A stretch of DNA of 64,000 nt from Clostridium sp. MB40-C1 (GCF_030913655.1 NZ_CP133189.1:2790001-2854000); one strand, 5' to 3'; numbered from the stretch's first letter, positions 16,507 to 26,728 are shown. The notes: generated by a model not told the origin, from the sequence alone. Numbers and translations: made by a program.

Positions 16507-17679
16507 CTAGTCCATTTTATGAAGCTTATAATTTCCAAGAATTTTAAAATAAGAACTATTAGTTTTAATACATTCTAAAGCCGTCTTCACATTTTTCATA
16601 GTTATATTCCCTTCAAAATCTATATAAAAATAGTACTCCCACGGCTTTCCTATAATAGGCCTTGATTCTATCTTTAACATATTCAAATTGTTTTCTGCAA
16701 AAATACTTAAAACATTATATAAGGCCCCTGATTTATGAGGCAACGCAAGTATAATGCTTATTTTATTACAATCACAATCGTACTCTAACTCTTTTCCTAT
16801 AACTATAAATCTTGTATAATTATTTTTATTATAATTAATATCCCCTTCTATAATATCCAATCCATAAACTTCTGCACAATTTTTACTTCCTATGGCAGCT
16901 TTACACTTACAATTTTCCTCTTTTACATACTTGGCACTAATAGCTGTATTTCTGTATGGTATACACTTCCAATCATTATGCTTTTTTAGAAATTCACTAC
17001 TTTGACAGAAAGCTTGAATGTGCGAATAAACTTCTGTTATATTATCTAACTTACTCCCTGGTATTCCTAGTAAATTATGATTAACTTTAATTATTTTCTC
17101 CCCTATTATAAAAAATCCATACTTTCGCAAAAAATCATACACATCAGATATTCCTCCCGTTGATGAATTCTCTATAGGTAGTACGCCATAGTCTATATCA
17201 TCATTATTTATTGCCTTAAATACATCTTCAAAACTTTCTACATTATATGTATTCTTATTACTACCAAAATACTCTAAAAGAGCCTCTTCACTAAAAGATC
17301 CTTTAACCCCTTGAAATCCTACTCTTATATTATCCAAACATGCTGTTTTTAATGGTTTATTAGAAGAGTTTACTTCCTCTTTATACTCTTCTTCATAATT
17401 ATTTTTCTGCTTAAAAGTCTCTTCACTTTGAATTTTTCTACTTATATCCATAGTATCCTTGAAAAATTTTTCTAAACCTTCCTTAAATTTTTCATTCTTT
17501 AAATAATTTAAGTTTTTCTTTATAACTTCCTTCTCTCTATTTTCATTTAAAATAGGTATGTTTTTCTCTTTTTTATACTTTGCTACTTTTAGTACAATTT
17601 CCATTCTTTTCTCAAAAAGCTCTGTTAAGTCTTTATCTATATCATCTATTTTTTCCCTTAATTCTTCTAATTGCTGCAT
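16507..17679 (-). CDS. pheA: Bifunctional chorismate mutase/prephenate dehydratase (P-protein)
   Basis: A 390-residue fusion: AroQ-type chorismate mutase (1-85, REKIDDIDKDLTELFEKR), prephenate dehydratase (about 115-295; VGFQGVKGSFSEEA, the catalytic NYTRFIVIG), and a C-terminal ACT domain (about 305-385) with the phenylalanine-binding IESRPI motif. It converts chorismate to phenylpyruvate and is expected to be feedback-inhibited by Phe. Good AGGGGG before the ATG; 16 bases from aroC. Confidence 0.95.
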   Translation of the reverse strand: MQQLEELREKIDDIDKDLTELFEKRMEIVLKVAKYKKEKNIPILNENREKEVIKKNLNYLKNEKFKEGLEKFFKDTMDISRKIQSEETFKQKNNYEEEYKEEVNSSNKPLKTACLDNIRVGFQGVKGSFSEEALLEYFGSNKNTYNVESFEDVFKAINNDDIDYGVLPIENSSTGGISDVYDFLRKYGFFIIGEKIIKVNHNLLGIPGSKLDNITEVYSHIQAFCQSSEFLKKHNDWKCIPYRNTAISAKYVKEENCKCKAAIGSKNCAEVYGLDIIEGDINYNKNNYTRFIVIGKELEYDCDCNKISIILALPHKSGALYNVLSIFAENNLNMLKIESRPIIGKPWEYYFYIDFEGNITMKNVKTALECIKTNSSYFKILGNYKLHKMD

Positions 17680-17695
17680 ATTATAGCCCCCTTAC

Positions 17696-18772
17696 TTATA
17701 TTGAAATTAAATCTAATATGCCCATAGCTGTAACTGCTTCTACTACTGGAACTGCTCTTTGCACTATACAAGGATCATGTCTTCCTTCTATCTCAATTGT
17801 GGTATTTTCTTTTTTTTCTATATTTATTGTCCTCTGTACTTTAGCTATAGACGGTGTCGGTTTAAAAGCTACTCTAAAGATTAAGGGCATAGAGTTAGTA
17901 ATTCCTCCTAATATTCCACCATTATTATTAGAATAAGTTTTAACGCTTCCTGCTTCTATATATAATTCGTCATTTACTTCTGAACCCTTCATTTTGGAGA
18001 TTTCAAAGCCTGCCCCAAATTCAACTCCCTTAACTGCAGGAATAGAAAATATTATATGTGATAAAACACTTTCTACAGAATCAAAAAATGGAGAACCTAT
18101 ACCTGCTGGAAGATTTAAAACTGCACATTCTACAACTCCACCTAATGAGTCTTTTTCTTCCTTTGCTTTCAATATTTCATCCTGCATTTTTAATCCTATA
18201 TTATCATCTATAATAGGAAATGCTTTATGTGAAAGTTCATTTAATAATTCTTCTTTAATATTTATATAATCAAAATTATCTTCCTCTATATAATGTATAC
18301 TTTTTATATGACTTCCTATTACAATACCTTCACCTTTAAGCATTTGTTTTGCTACTGCCCCTGCAAAAACTATAGGTGCCGTAATTCTTCCTGAGAAATG
18401 ACCTCCCCCCCTATAATCATTAAATCCATTATATTTAATATATCCTGTATAATCAGCATGAGAAGGTCTCATAATATTTTTTATTTTTTCATAATCTTTT
18501 GAGCGTTTATCACTATTTCTTATAATTGCACAAAGAGGAGTTCCTGTGGTTCTTTCATTAAAGTATCCACTTAAAATTTCAAATTCATCTTTTTCATTTC
18601 TAGCTGTAGATATCTTATTTTTTCCTGGGGCACGTCTTTTCATTTCCCTATTTATTTCTTCTAAATCTAATTTTACTCCTGGTTTCAATCCATCAATAGT
18701 TATACCTATAGCAACTCCATGAGATTCTCCAAAAATAGAGAACTTAATTTTATTCCCCCAAACTCCACTCAT
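17696..18772 (-). CDS. aroC: Chorismate synthase
   Basis: A 358-residue FMN-dependent enzyme making chorismate from EPSP. Signatures are GESHG near 15, RPSHADYTGYIKYN near 101, DYRGGGHFSGRIT and GRHDPCIVQRAVPV near the end. The start lies inside the 3' end of aroA (23-base overlap), with AGGAGG in the aroA coding sequence, implying coupled translation. Confidence 0.96.
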   Translation of the reverse strand: MSGVWGNKIKFSIFGESHGVAIGITIDGLKPGVKLDLEEINREMKRRAPGKNKISTARNEKDEFEILSGYFNERTTGTPLCAIIRNSDKRSKDYEKIKNIMRPSHADYTGYIKYNGFNDYRGGGHFSGRITAPIVFAGAVAKQMLKGEGIVIGSHIKSIHYIEEDNFDYINIKEELLNELSHKAFPIIDDNIGLKMQDEILKAKEEKDSLGGVVECAVLNLPAGIGSPFFDSVESVLSHIIFSIPAVKGVEFGAGFEISKMKGSEVNDELYIEAGSVKTYSNNNGGILGGITNSMPLIFRVAFKPTPSIAKVQRTINIEKKENTTIEIEGRHDPCIVQRAVPVVEAVTAMGILDLISI

Positions 18773-20051
18773 CTATTTTTCCTCCTAGACTTTTAAAATC
18801 CTCCCAAAATTGAGGATAAGACTTATTTACAGCTTCACTATTAGTAATTATCAGTGGTTCTTTACATCTTATTGAAGCTATTGCCATAGCCATAGCTATT
18901 CTATGATCATTCCAGCTATCAACTTTTCCTCCATTTAAACTCTCTTTTCCATTTATTATAAGCCCATCTTCTAATTCAATCACCTCTGCGCCTATTTTGT
19001 TAAGTTCAGATGCTATTGCCATTAATCTATCACATTCTTTTATCCTAAGCCTTTTAGCATTTATTATTTTAGTAGTTCCTTTACTCAATGCTGCTAATAC
19101 AGTAAGTACTGGAACCAAATCTGGACATTCAGATGCATCAATAACTACACCTTCAGTTGCAGAACTCTTACATTCTATATACTTCTTATCTATATATATA
19201 TTTGCTTTCATTTTATTTAGTATATCAACAATAACCTTATCTCCTTGTAATGAGGCACAATTTAAATCTTTACATTTGATTTTCTCTCCTATACTACCTG
19301 CAACGAGCCAAAAAGCAGCTTGTGAAAAGTCTCCCTCTACTCTATAATTTTTGCTGACATATCTTTGATTTCCCTTTATGTAAAATTCTTTATAGTTATT
19401 ATTTTCTATATTTATCCCAAATTTACTTAACATATCTATTGTTAAATCTACATATCCTTTAGACTCTAAATTAGATATAATTTGTATCTTTGAATCCTCT
19501 TTTAAAAGAGGTAAGGCAAACATAAGACCACTTATAAATTGGGAACTAACATTACCAGGAACGCTAAAATTTCCTGGTTTTAACCTACCTTTTATCTTTA
19601 GTGGAAGCTCTCCATTATTATTTTCATATACTATACCTTGTTCTTTAAAAATATCATAATATACATTTAAAGGCCTAGAAGTCAGCTTCCCACTTCCTGT
19701 AAAATTAACCTCTTCACCTGTCAGTAAAGCTATCGGTATTAAAAATCTTAAAGTTGAGCCAGATTCATTACAATCTATAGTATTGTTTACCAGAGTTAAT
19801 TTATCTTCTCCCTTTATATCAAAGCTTATTTCTTTACATCCTTCCATTTGTTTCTGTTTTGATATTTGCACCCCTAAATTTTGCATAGCCTTTGAAGTTG
19901 CTTTGATATCCTCTGAAATAACTATATTTTCTATAACACTTTCCCCTTTTGCAAGCCCTGCACAAATAACTGACCTATGTGCTAAACTCTTTGAAGGTGG
20001 AACTTTTATACTTCCTGTTAAAGTTTTTGGATAAATTATAACATTTTCCAC
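18750..20051 (-). CDS. aroA: 3-phosphoshikimate 1-carboxyvinyltransferase (EPSP synthase)
   Basis: A 433-residue enzyme that transfers enolpyruvate from PEP to shikimate-3-phosphate. Visible motifs are PPSKSLAHR (substrate Lys), DCNESGSTLRFL, SSQFISGLMFALP, PDLVPVLTVLAA, RLRIKECDRL and DHRIAMAMAIA. The GTG start at 20049-20051 is 6-8 bases after AAGGGGAG; the upstream ATG precedes that SD and is not used. Confidence 0.95.
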   Translation of the reverse strand: MENVIIYPKTLTGSIKVPPSKSLAHRSVICAGLAKGESVIENIVISEDIKATSKAMQNLGVQISKQKQMEGCKEISFDIKGEDKLTLVNNTIDCNESGSTLRFLIPIALLTGEEVNFTGSGKLTSRPLNVYYDIFKEQGIVYENNNGELPLKIKGRLKPGNFSVPGNVSSQFISGLMFALPLLKEDSKIQIISNLESKGYVDLTIDMLSKFGINIENNNYKEFYIKGNQRYVSKNYRVEGDFSQAAFWLVAGSIGEKIKCKDLNCASLQGDKVIVDILNKMKANIYIDKKYIECKSSATEGVVIDASECPDLVPVLTVLAALSKGTTKIINAKRLRIKECDRLMAIASELNKIGAEVIELEDGLIINGKESLNGGKVDSWNDHRIAMAMAIASIRCKEPLIITNSEAVNKSYPQFWEDFKSLGGKIDEWSLGE

Positions 20052-20120
20052 TTTATTCTCCCCTTCTATTAACATCTATTTCATTCATAAGAAAAATAAA
20101 TTATAAACAATCAATATACT

Positions 20121-21182
20121 TTATATAAACTTATTAATTTCTTTTCTCTCTATCTTATGAATAAACCCTTCTCCAATTTTTTTTAAGATTATTATATTTA
20201 TAAATTTACCACTATTTTTTTTATCTACCCCTATAGCTTCTAATATTGTATCTTTATTTTCTATATCTATCTCATATTGAAGATTATATTTTTTAAGCAT
20301 TTTAGCTATATTTTCACTAACACCTTTTTCTGTTAGTCCTAGTTCTTCACTTTTTTTAGTTATACTATACATGCCTAGTGCCACTGCTTCTCCGTGAGTA
20401 TATTTTTCAAAATTAAAATATTTCTCAATAGCATGACCTATAGTGTGTCCAAAATTCAAAATCATCCTATCCCCTATATCTTTTTCATCTCTCTCAACTA
20501 CCTCTTTTTTTACATTGCAACAAGTTTCAATTATATAATCCATATTTTTAATGAGCTCTTCTTTGCTATTGTAACTTAATAATCTGTAAAATAGTTTTTC
20601 ATCCTTTATACAAGCATATTTTATGACTTCTGCCATACCATCATATAAATATCTATCATCTAATGTACTTAAAACATCCGAATCTATAAAAACTGCTTCT
20701 GGATGATAGAAATTTCCCACAAGATTTTTACCCCTATTTAAATCTATTGCGACCTTTCCTCCTATACTGCTATCTATTTGAGCTAAAAGAGATGTTGGAA
20801 TTTGTATAAAAGGTATTCCTCTAAGAAATGTAGCTGCTGCAAAACCCGTTAGATCTCCTATAACCCCACCACCTAAAGCTATTATTAGATCTCCCCTGAT
20901 AACTCCGAAATCTAAAAGTTTATTATATATATTTAAAAGTACATCAAAAGATTTGCTTTTTTCACCAGGTTCTACAACAATTTTATTAACTTTAAAACTA
21001 CTGTTATTTAAATTTTCAACTAATTTATCTCCATAGAATCTCCATACATTTTTATCTGACACAATAACTATATTTTTTCCTGCATATATTTTTTTAATTT
21101 CTTCTCCTATAGAATTCATCAATCCTTTTTTAATATAAATTGGGTATGTCTTATGTGTAAGATTAATATTGAGTGCTTTCAA
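20121..21182 (-). CDS. aroB: 3-dehydroquinate synthase
   Basis: A 353-residue NAD- and metal-dependent enzyme that cyclises DAHP. Motifs include EPGEKSKSF, ALGGGVIGDLTGFAAATFLRG split by the NAD loop, PTSLLAQIDSSIGGK, and metal ligands in GMAEVIKYA, NFGHTIGHAIE and HGEAVALGM. The TTG start (21180-21182) is one base after the tyrA stop, with AAAGGAGATG inside the tyrA end. Confidence 0.95.
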   Translation of the reverse strand: MKALNINLTHKTYPIYIKKGLMNSIGEEIKKIYAGKNIVIVSDKNVWRFYGDKLVENLNNSSFKVNKIVVEPGEKSKSFDVLLNIYNKLLDFGVIRGDLIIALGGGVIGDLTGFAAATFLRGIPFIQIPTSLLAQIDSSIGGKVAIDLNRGKNLVGNFYHPEAVFIDSDVLSTLDDRYLYDGMAEVIKYACIKDEKLFYRLLSYNSKEELIKNMDYIIETCCNVKKEVVERDEKDIGDRMILNFGHTIGHAIEKYFNFEKYTHGEAVALGMYSITKKSEELGLTEKGVSENIAKMLKKYNLQYEIDIENKDTILEAIGVDKKNSGKFINIIILKKIGEGFIHKIERKEINKFI

Positions 21183-21183
21183 A

Positions 21184-22035
21184 TCAAGACATCTCCTTTC
21201 GTCTTTTTCTAGCATTATCCATACTTTTTATAAGAATTTCTCTGTCTTCCTTTATTATAGCTTCTTTAAATTTTTTTATGTTCTCTTCAAAAATCTCCAT
21301 ATTTTTAATTAAATTAATTTTATTTTCTATAAAAAGTTCTGTCCACAATTGAGAATTTATTTGGGCAATCCTCGTAAGTTCTCTATAACTATCTCCTGTA
21401 AATAATCCTATATCAAAATCCAAATTATTGCTATTTACTAGAGATACAGCTATTACATGAGGTAATTGGCTTGTAAAACTTATAATTTTGTCATGCTCCT
21501 CTGGAGTAACTGTCATTATATTTTTAAATCCTATCTTTTTAATAATACCTTCAACCAGCTTGATATTTTCACGTTTATTTCTACTTGTAGGAGTTATTAT
21601 GTAATTAGCTCCTTTAAACACTTCCTTTGAAGAAAATTTTAAACCCTTTTCTTCTCTTCCTGCCATAGGATGTCCAAATATAAAATCTAAATCCTCTCTT
21701 AAACCATAATTAATTTCATCCAAAATTTTGGTTTTTACTCCTGTAACATCTGTAATAATCGCTCCTGTTTTAAAATTATCTATATTATCCATAACAAATT
21801 TTTTTACTGATTTAGGATACAAACATATTATAACTAAGTCTGAATCTTTTAATGGAATCTCTGGTGATACATATCCCTTATCTATAATACCCATCATTTC
21901 TGCATCTTCTAACGCTTTTTCATCTATATCTATTCCATAGATTTTTCCTAAGCTAACTTCTCTTAGGGACATGGCATAGGATCCTCCTATTAATCCCATG
22001 CCAACAATACTTATATTAAAGTCTATTTTATCCAC
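21184..22035 (-). CDS. tyrA: Prephenate dehydrogenase
   Basis: A 283-residue NAD-dependent enzyme giving 4-hydroxyphenylpyruvate for tyrosine. Rossmann loop ISIVGMGLIGGSYA, then DVTGVKTKI, the catalytic HPMAGRE, and SQLPHVIAVSLVN. There is no C-terminal ACT domain, unlike Bacillus TyrA. The GTG start at 22033-22035 follows GAGGTG and leaves a 13-base gap after aroF. Confidence 0.94.
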   Translation of the reverse strand: MDKIDFNISIVGMGLIGGSYAMSLREVSLGKIYGIDIDEKALEDAEMMGIIDKGYVSPEIPLKDSDLVIICLYPKSVKKFVMDNIDNFKTGAIITDVTGVKTKILDEINYGLREDLDFIFGHPMAGREEKGLKFSSKEVFKGANYIITPTSRNKRENIKLVEGIIKKIGFKNIMTVTPEEHDKIISFTSQLPHVIAVSLVNSNNLDFDIGLFTGDSYRELTRIAQINSQLWTELFIENKINLIKNMEIFEENIKKFKEAIIKEDREILIKSMDNARKRRKEMS

Positions 22036-22048
22036 ACATATCACCTCA

Positions 22049-23062
22049 TCAAATCTCTTTATCCACAGCTTTTGCAACTTGTCTTAATGATTTCATTAAT
22101 GAATCAAATTTTTCTGGTTTTAATGATTGTGCTCCATCGCTTTTAGCATTTACAGGATCATTATGAACTTCTATCATAAGCCCATCTGCTCCTACAGCTA
22201 CTGCAGCTTTAGCTAAAGGTTCTACAAGCCACCACATTCCTCCAGCATGACTAGGATCTATAATTACTGGTAAATGACTTAATTTTTTTATTACTGGTAC
22301 AGCACTTAAATCTAAGGTATTCCTTGTGTATGTTTCAAAAGTTCTTATACCTCTCTCACAAAGAATAACATTATCATTTCCTCCTGCCATTATATATTCA
22401 GCAGACATTAAAAATTCTTCAATAGTAGCAGATAACCCTCTTTTTAATAATATAGTTTTTTTAGTTCTACCTAACTCTTTTAATAAATCAAAGTTTTGCA
22501 TGTTTCTTGCTCCAACTTGAATTATATCAACATCTTCAACAAATTTCCCAATCAGTTTTGTAGACATAATTTCAGTAACTATAGGAAGTCCTGTTATTTC
22601 TCTAGCTTTTTTTAATATATCTAATCCCTCTTCTTTCATACCTTGAAAACTATATGGAGATGTTCTTGGTTTAAATGCTCCACCTCTTAAAAAACCTGCC
22701 CCTGACTTTTTAATGTTCTCTGCAATTCCTATTAATTGTTCTTCACTTTCTACTGAACAAGGTCCTGCCATCACAGCTATCTTTGCACTTCCTATTTCTT
22801 CATTTCCAACCTTTATTATAGTATCTTCTGGATGAAAAAGCCTATTGGCCTTTTTGTAAGGTTCCTGTACATGTAATACTTTATCAACGCATTCATCTGC
22901 TTGAATTTGACTTGGATTGATTGAACTTGTGTCTCCTAATAATCCAAGGACAGAATATTTTTCTCCTTCCCATAAATTCACAACAATTCCTCTTCCATTT
23001 AGCTTTGTTTTCAAATCTTGAATTTTTTCTTTTGATACATTTGGTTTCATTACAATTATCAT
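22049..23062 (-). CDS. aroF: 3-deoxy-7-phosphoheptulonate synthase, AroF/type I-beta
   Basis: A 337-residue first enzyme of the pathway, joining PEP and erythrose-4-phosphate. A small N-terminal ferredoxin-like regulatory domain (1-70; Thermotoga DAHPS type) precedes the barrel with AVMAGPCSVES, GAFKPRTSPYSFQG, LLKRGLSATIEE and IDPSHAGG. The ATG at 23060-23062 follows GGGGG; the upstream ATG lies before that SD. The gene is downstream of an aromatic leader peptide and terminator. Confidence 0.96.
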   Translation of the reverse strand: MIIVMKPNVSKEKIQDLKTKLNGRGIVVNLWEGEKYSVLGLLGDTSSINPSQIQADECVDKVLHVQEPYKKANRLFHPEDTIIKVGNEEIGSAKIAVMAGPCSVESEEQLIGIAENIKKSGAGFLRGGAFKPRTSPYSFQGMKEEGLDILKKAREITGLPIVTEIMSTKLIGKFVEDVDIIQVGARNMQNFDLLKELGRTKKTILLKRGLSATIEEFLMSAEYIMAGGNDNVILCERGIRTFETYTRNTLDLSAVPVIKKLSHLPVIIDPSHAGGMWWLVEPLAKAAVAVGADGLMIEVHNDPVNAKSDGAQSLKPEKFDSLMKSLRQVAKAVDKEI

Positions 23063-23102
23063 AATAATTGCCCCCTTCATTTTTAAAAAAGTTTAAAAAA
23101 AT

Positions 23103-23126
23103 AAAACCCACTAACGAGTGAGTTTT
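23103..23126 (-). terminator. Attenuator terminator in front of aroF
   Basis: On the minus strand AAAACTCACT pairs with AGTGGGTTTT (9 of 10), tetraloop CGTT, followed by ATTTTTTT. It stands 40 bases upstream of the aroF start and 60 bases after the leader peptide stop, on the aro transcript itself, so it can only serve as a conditional terminator. Confidence 0.8.
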
Positions 23127-23187
23127 TATTATAATCATACTTTACAATATTAAATATATTAAAAAGTTTTTTATAATCATTTTTGTG

Positions 23188-23325
23188 TTAATTAACCCTA
23201 TAGTACTCATTAGAAATCGGAATATTTATTTTTTTGTACGCAAAATAGCTAGCGCTAAAATAAAAGCCCAAGCTAAAATACATATCAAATTTTACTGCCA
23301 TTCCCTTTCTAATAAGATTGTTCAT
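23188..23325 (-). CDS. Aromatic-rich leader peptide of the aro operon
   Basis: A 45-codon frame with GGAGG 8 bases before the ATG (23323-23325). It holds 5 Phe and 6 Tyr; nine of the eighteen residues 13-30 are aromatic (for example GFYFSASYFAYKK), and a Tyr-Tyr pair sits at 41-42. It lies on the aro transcript between a consensus promoter and the terminator before aroF. The arrangement is that of leader peptides that sense charged tRNA-Phe/Tyr. An alternative is a small membrane protein, which is less likely given the position. Confidence 0.75.
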   Translation of the reverse strand: MNNLIRKGMAVKFDMYFSLGFYFSASYFAYKKINIPISNEYYRVN

Positions 23326-23396
23326 TTCAACTTCCTCCAAAATATCTTTATTTTAAAAATATACTTAAAATTCAAAATTAATTTATATTGTTTTTC

Positions 23397-23424
23397 ATTA
23401 TATCATTTTTATTAACTATGTCAA
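23397..23424 (-). promoter_or_regulatory. aro operon promoter
   Basis: Minus strand TTGACA (23419-23424), 16-base spacer, TATAAT (23397-23402): a full consensus sigma-A promoter, giving a leader of about 330 bases before aroF. Confidence 0.85.
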
Positions 23425-23536
23425 TATTTTTATTAACATTTTTGACCAATAATTAATATACTATATTAACTCCCCTTTATCTGTACTTTGATATAAGACA
23501 AGCTACATCATTCTAATCCAGGGAGGTGATTTCTCT

Positions 23537-23881
23537 ATGGGAAGCGGTTTATTAATACTTTTATTAATCCTAGCTAAATGTGGATGCGGTGGTAATCGTG
23601 GTTTTGGTAATTCTTGTTGTTCTAATAATTGTTGTAGACCTATTAGCTGTTGTCAGCCTACTAGTTGCTGTAGACCTACTAGTTGCTGTAGACCTACTAG
23701 CTGCTGTTGTTCTAATAAATGTTGTCAACCTAATAATTGCTGTTGTTGTAAAACTTGCTGCTGTGAAAAACGTCATAAGCATCACAAACATCATAAAGAT
23801 TGTGACTGTTGTTGCTGTGATTGCGGATGTAATAATCCATGTAATTCTTGCGGATCATTCTTTGATTGGTTCTGCTGTTAA
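23537..23881 (+). CDS. Cysteine-rich repeat protein, candidate spore-surface protein
   Basis: A 114-residue protein with about 35 cysteines (roughly 31%). A short hydrophobic N-terminus (GLLILLLILAK) is followed by CC-x4 repeats (CCRPIS, CCQPTS, CCRPTS twice), a Lys/His-rich linker (KRHKHHKHHK) and a second Cys cluster. GGGAGGTGA precedes the ATG and a strong terminator follows. The pattern suggests disulfide cross-linking, as in clostridial spore coat/exosporium proteins, or metal binding. No family is recognised with certainty. The gene diverges from the aro operon. Confidence 0.7.
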   Translation: MGSGLLILLLILAKCGCGGNRGFGNSCCSNNCCRPISCCQPTSCCRPTSCCRPTSCCCSNKCCQPNNCCCCKTCCCEKRHKHHKHHKDCDCCCCDCGCNNPCNSCGSFFDWFCC

Positions 23882-23901
23882 TATAAAAGAATATAGAAAA
23901 G

Positions 23902-23936
23902 GCACAGGAATATCTACTAATCCTGTGCTTTTTTTT
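23902..23936 (+). terminator. Terminator of the cysteine-rich gene
   Basis: GCACAGGA/TCCTGTGC stem followed by eight T. Confidence 0.95.
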
Positions 23937-24005
23937 ATTCAACACTTTATTTTAAATTGTCAAATTCATTATAATACAAAATTACAACTCTCATTTAATT
24001 ATTTT

Positions 24006-25598
24006 TTACTTTAACAATCCCTTTTCCTTTAAAAATTCATCTGCAACTTCTCTTGGATCTCCTCCTAATTTATCAACTTTATAGTTCAATTCTCTCATAG
24101 TCTCATTATTAATCTGACCAGATAACTTATTTAAAACTTCTTTTAGTTCAGGATATTTTTCTAAAACCTCTTCTTTAATAACAGGAACTGCATGATATGG
24201 AGGGAATAAATGTTTGTCATCTTCTAATGTTTTCAGATTAAACGCTTTTAATAACCCATCTGTCATAAACGCATCCGTAACATCTGACTCTTTATTTTGT
24301 ATTGCCGTATATCTTATTCCTCCATCAACAGGCTTTACACTTTTAAAGTTAGTATTATATAACTTTTTCATTCCTACATATCCATCTTCTCTATCAGAAA
24401 ATTCCATAGTACAACCAAGGACAAGTTGGTCACTTACTCTGGCAAGATCAGATACCGTTTTAAGGTTATATTTTTTAGCTGTATCTTCTCTAACAGCCAT
24501 AACATACGTATTATTAAATCCAAGAGGTTTTAACCATTCAACACCATATTCTTCATGGAAATGCTTTTTAACTACATCATAAGCTTTATCTGAATCAGCA
24601 ATAACGTCTCTCTTCATTATACTTACAAGACCTGTTCCTATATATTCTACATATATATCTACATCTCCATTTTTCATAGCCTCCCAAATAACACTTGACC
24701 CACCTAAATTCATCCTTCTCTCAACTTTTATATCCGTATTATGTTCTACAAGTGAAGCAAACATATTACCTAAAATTAACTGTTCAGTATAGTTTTTAGA
24801 TCCTATTACTATAGTATTTTTTTTGCCAATAGCTTTATATCCAAATATTCCTGTTAATATAACCACTATAGAAACTAATATAGCTATAGCTGTGACTTTT
24901 TTTCTATTTTCTGTTTTTCTATTTCTACTTTTTCTTTTTTTGACTTTACCATTACCTAAGTTAGATTTTATACCTTCTGGAACCACGCCATCCTCTACCT
25001 TACCAATTACAAAATCCATAAGAAGAGCTAATATACATGCCGGAATAGCTCCTGATAAAATCATATAATTATCTACTCTTTGAACCCCTGTAAATACTAA
25101 ATATCCAAGACCACCAGCACCTATAAATGCTGCTATTGTCATAAGTCCTACTGCTGTAACTGCTGCTATTCTTATACCTGCCATAATTACCGGAAGTGCT
25201 AAAGGTAACTGAACCATTTTGAGGGTTTGTCCACCTGTAAGTCCTATACCTTTTGCTGCCTCTATTACATCTGGATTTATATTTTTAAGTCCTATATAAG
25301 TATTTTTCACTATAGGAAGTAGAGAATACAGAAATACCATAATTATAGCAGGCGTACTTCCTATACCTAAAATAGGAATTAAAAAACCTAAGAGTGCAAG
25401 ACTTGGAACTGCTTGTATTACATTAGTAACTCCTATTATAAAACCAGCTAATTTTTTCTTTCTAGTTATCAATATTCCAAGAGGTACTCCTATTATTATT
25501 GCAACCACAACAGCTGCAACAGTAAGTCCTAAATGTTGTGCAAATAACTGGAATATCTGATTGCTTTTATCTCCAAAATACGTAAAAAAACCTTTCAT
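24006..25598 (-). CDS. Osmoprotectant ABC transporter permease fused to its substrate-binding domain
   Basis: A 530-residue fusion. Residues 1-215 are a BPD_transp_1 permease with five to six membrane segments and an EAA-like loop ([24 protein letters not shown]); after a basic linker and one more membrane segment (about 232-255) an OpuAC-type binding domain (260-530) begins with [17 protein letters not shown]. This layout matches OpuF/BilE-type systems for betaine, choline or carnitine. Its ATG overlaps the stop of the ATPase gene (TAATG), so the two are translated together. No clear terminator is seen behind it. Confidence 0.92.
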   Translation of the reverse strand: MKGFFTYFGDKSNQIFQLFAQHLGLTVAAVVVAIIIGVPLGILITRKKKLAGFIIGVTNVIQAVPSLALLGFLIPILGIGSTPAIIMVFLYSLLPIVKNTYIGLKNINPDVIEAAKGIGLTGGQTLKMVQLPLALPVIMAGIRIAAVTAVGLMTIAAFIGAGGLGYLVFTGVQRVDNYMILSGAIPACILALLMDFVIGKVEDGVVPEGIKSNLGNGKVKKRKSRNRKTENRKKVTAIAILVSIVVILTGIFGYKAIGKKNTIVIGSKNYTEQLILGNMFASLVEHNTDIKVERRMNLGGSSVIWEAMKNGDVDIYVEYIGTGLVSIMKRDVIADSDKAYDVVKKHFHEEYGVEWLKPLGFNNTYVMAVREDTAKKYNLKTVSDLARVSDQLVLGCTMEFSDREDGYVGMKKLYNTNFKSVKPVDGGIRYTAIQNKESDVTDAFMTDGLLKAFNLKTLEDDKHLFPPYHAVPVIKEEVLEKYPELKEVLNKLSGQINNETMRELNYKVDKLGGDPREVADEFLKEKGLLK

Positions 25599-26728
25599 TA
25601 TAGGCCTACCCCCTCTTCGTCTAAAAATTGTCCACTTAATACATTGATAAGACTACTTCTAGTAATAAGCCCTATTAACTTGTTATTATCATCTACTACA
25701 GGAATATATCCTACATTTTTTTCATTCATAACTTTTAATACATCAACAATAGAGTCTCCTTTTGTAACAGCAACAACATTCTTCTCCATAACATCATGTA
25801 AAGTTAGCTTTCTATCTATATTTCTTCTTACATCTTTTAATGTTGCAATCCCCTTTAATTTATCATCACTATCGACTACTATAATACTATCTACATGTCT
25901 TTCATTCATAATTCTAGTAGCTTGAAGAACAGTTCTATTTTCTAGTGCTTTTACTGGATCCTCAATAACTATATCTTCTGCTTTAATAAATTCTGGTTGA
26001 TTCCATATTCTATTTTTGCCTATAAATTCTTCTACAAAACCATGAGTAGGATTTTTTAAAATTTCTTCTGGAGTATCATACTGAAGAATAACTCCATCTT
26101 TCATAATACATATCCTATCTCCTAATTTTAAAGCTTCATCCATATCATGGGTAACAAAAACAATTGTTTTTTTAAGTTTTTGCTGAAGATTAAATAATTC
26201 ATCTTGAAGAGAATTCCTTGTTATTGGATCAAGGGCACTGAAAGGTTCATCCATTAAGATAATCTCAGGATTTGTTGCAAAAGCTCTTGCCACTCCTATT
26301 CTTTGTTGTTGTCCACCACTTAACTCATTTGGATATCTATCAATATATTTATCTGGATCCATTCCAACCATTTCTAATAATTCACAAGTTTTTTTTCTTA
26401 TCTCATCGTCATCCCAATTCTTAAGGTAAGGAACTAAACCTATGTTGTCGCCTACTGTCATATGAGGGAACAATCCTGTTTGTTGGATAACATATCCCAT
26501 ATTTCTTCTAAGCTCAATTGTATCTTTTTTACTTATGTCTTCTCCATTTATTAATATTTGTCCTGATGTTGGTTTTATTAACTTATTTAACATTTTTAAT
26601 GTTGTAGTTTTCCCACAACCACTTGGTCCTATAAATACAACTAACTCGCCTTTATTTATCTTTAAATTAATGCCTTTTAATACATGACTATTTTTAAAAG
26701 ATTTTTTTATATCTATTAGTTCTATCAT
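25598..26728 (-). CDS. opuCA: Osmoprotectant ABC transporter ATP-binding subunit with CBS domains
   Basis: A 376-residue ATPase: Walker [10 protein letters not shown] (34-42), signature [16 protein letters not shown], Walker B IILMDEP, then two CBS domains (about 250-370; [19 protein letters not shown] and [19 protein letters not shown]). CBS domains of OpuCA bind c-di-AMP in Listeria and Staphylococcus, so activity may be inhibited at high c-di-AMP. GGGGGAG precedes the ATG. The promoter block upstream is shared with the opuAA gene at the left edge. Confidence 0.94.
   Translation of the reverse strand: MIELIDIKKSFKNSHVLKGINLKINKGELVVFIGPSGCGKTTTLKMLNKLIKPTSGQILINGEDISKKDTIELRRNMGYVIQQTGLFPHMTVGDNIGLVPYLKNWDDDEIRKKTCELLEMVGMDPDKYIDRYPNELSGGQQQRIGVARAFATNPEIILMDEPFSALDPITRNSLQDELFNLQQKLKKTIVFVTHDMDEALKLGDRICIMKDGVILQYDTPEEILKNPTHGFVEEFIGKNRIWNQPEFIKAEDIVIEDPVKALENRTVLQATRIMNERHVDSIIVVDSDDKLKGIATLKDVRRNIDRKLTLHDVMEKNVVAVTKGDSIVDVLKVMNEKNVGYIPVVDDNNKLIGLITRSSLINVLSGQFLDEEGVGL

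Noticed and set aside
23570-24014. Other frames over the cysteine-rich gene
   Set aside because: Shadow frames from the TGT/TGC repeats; only the frame at 23537 has an SD and terminator.
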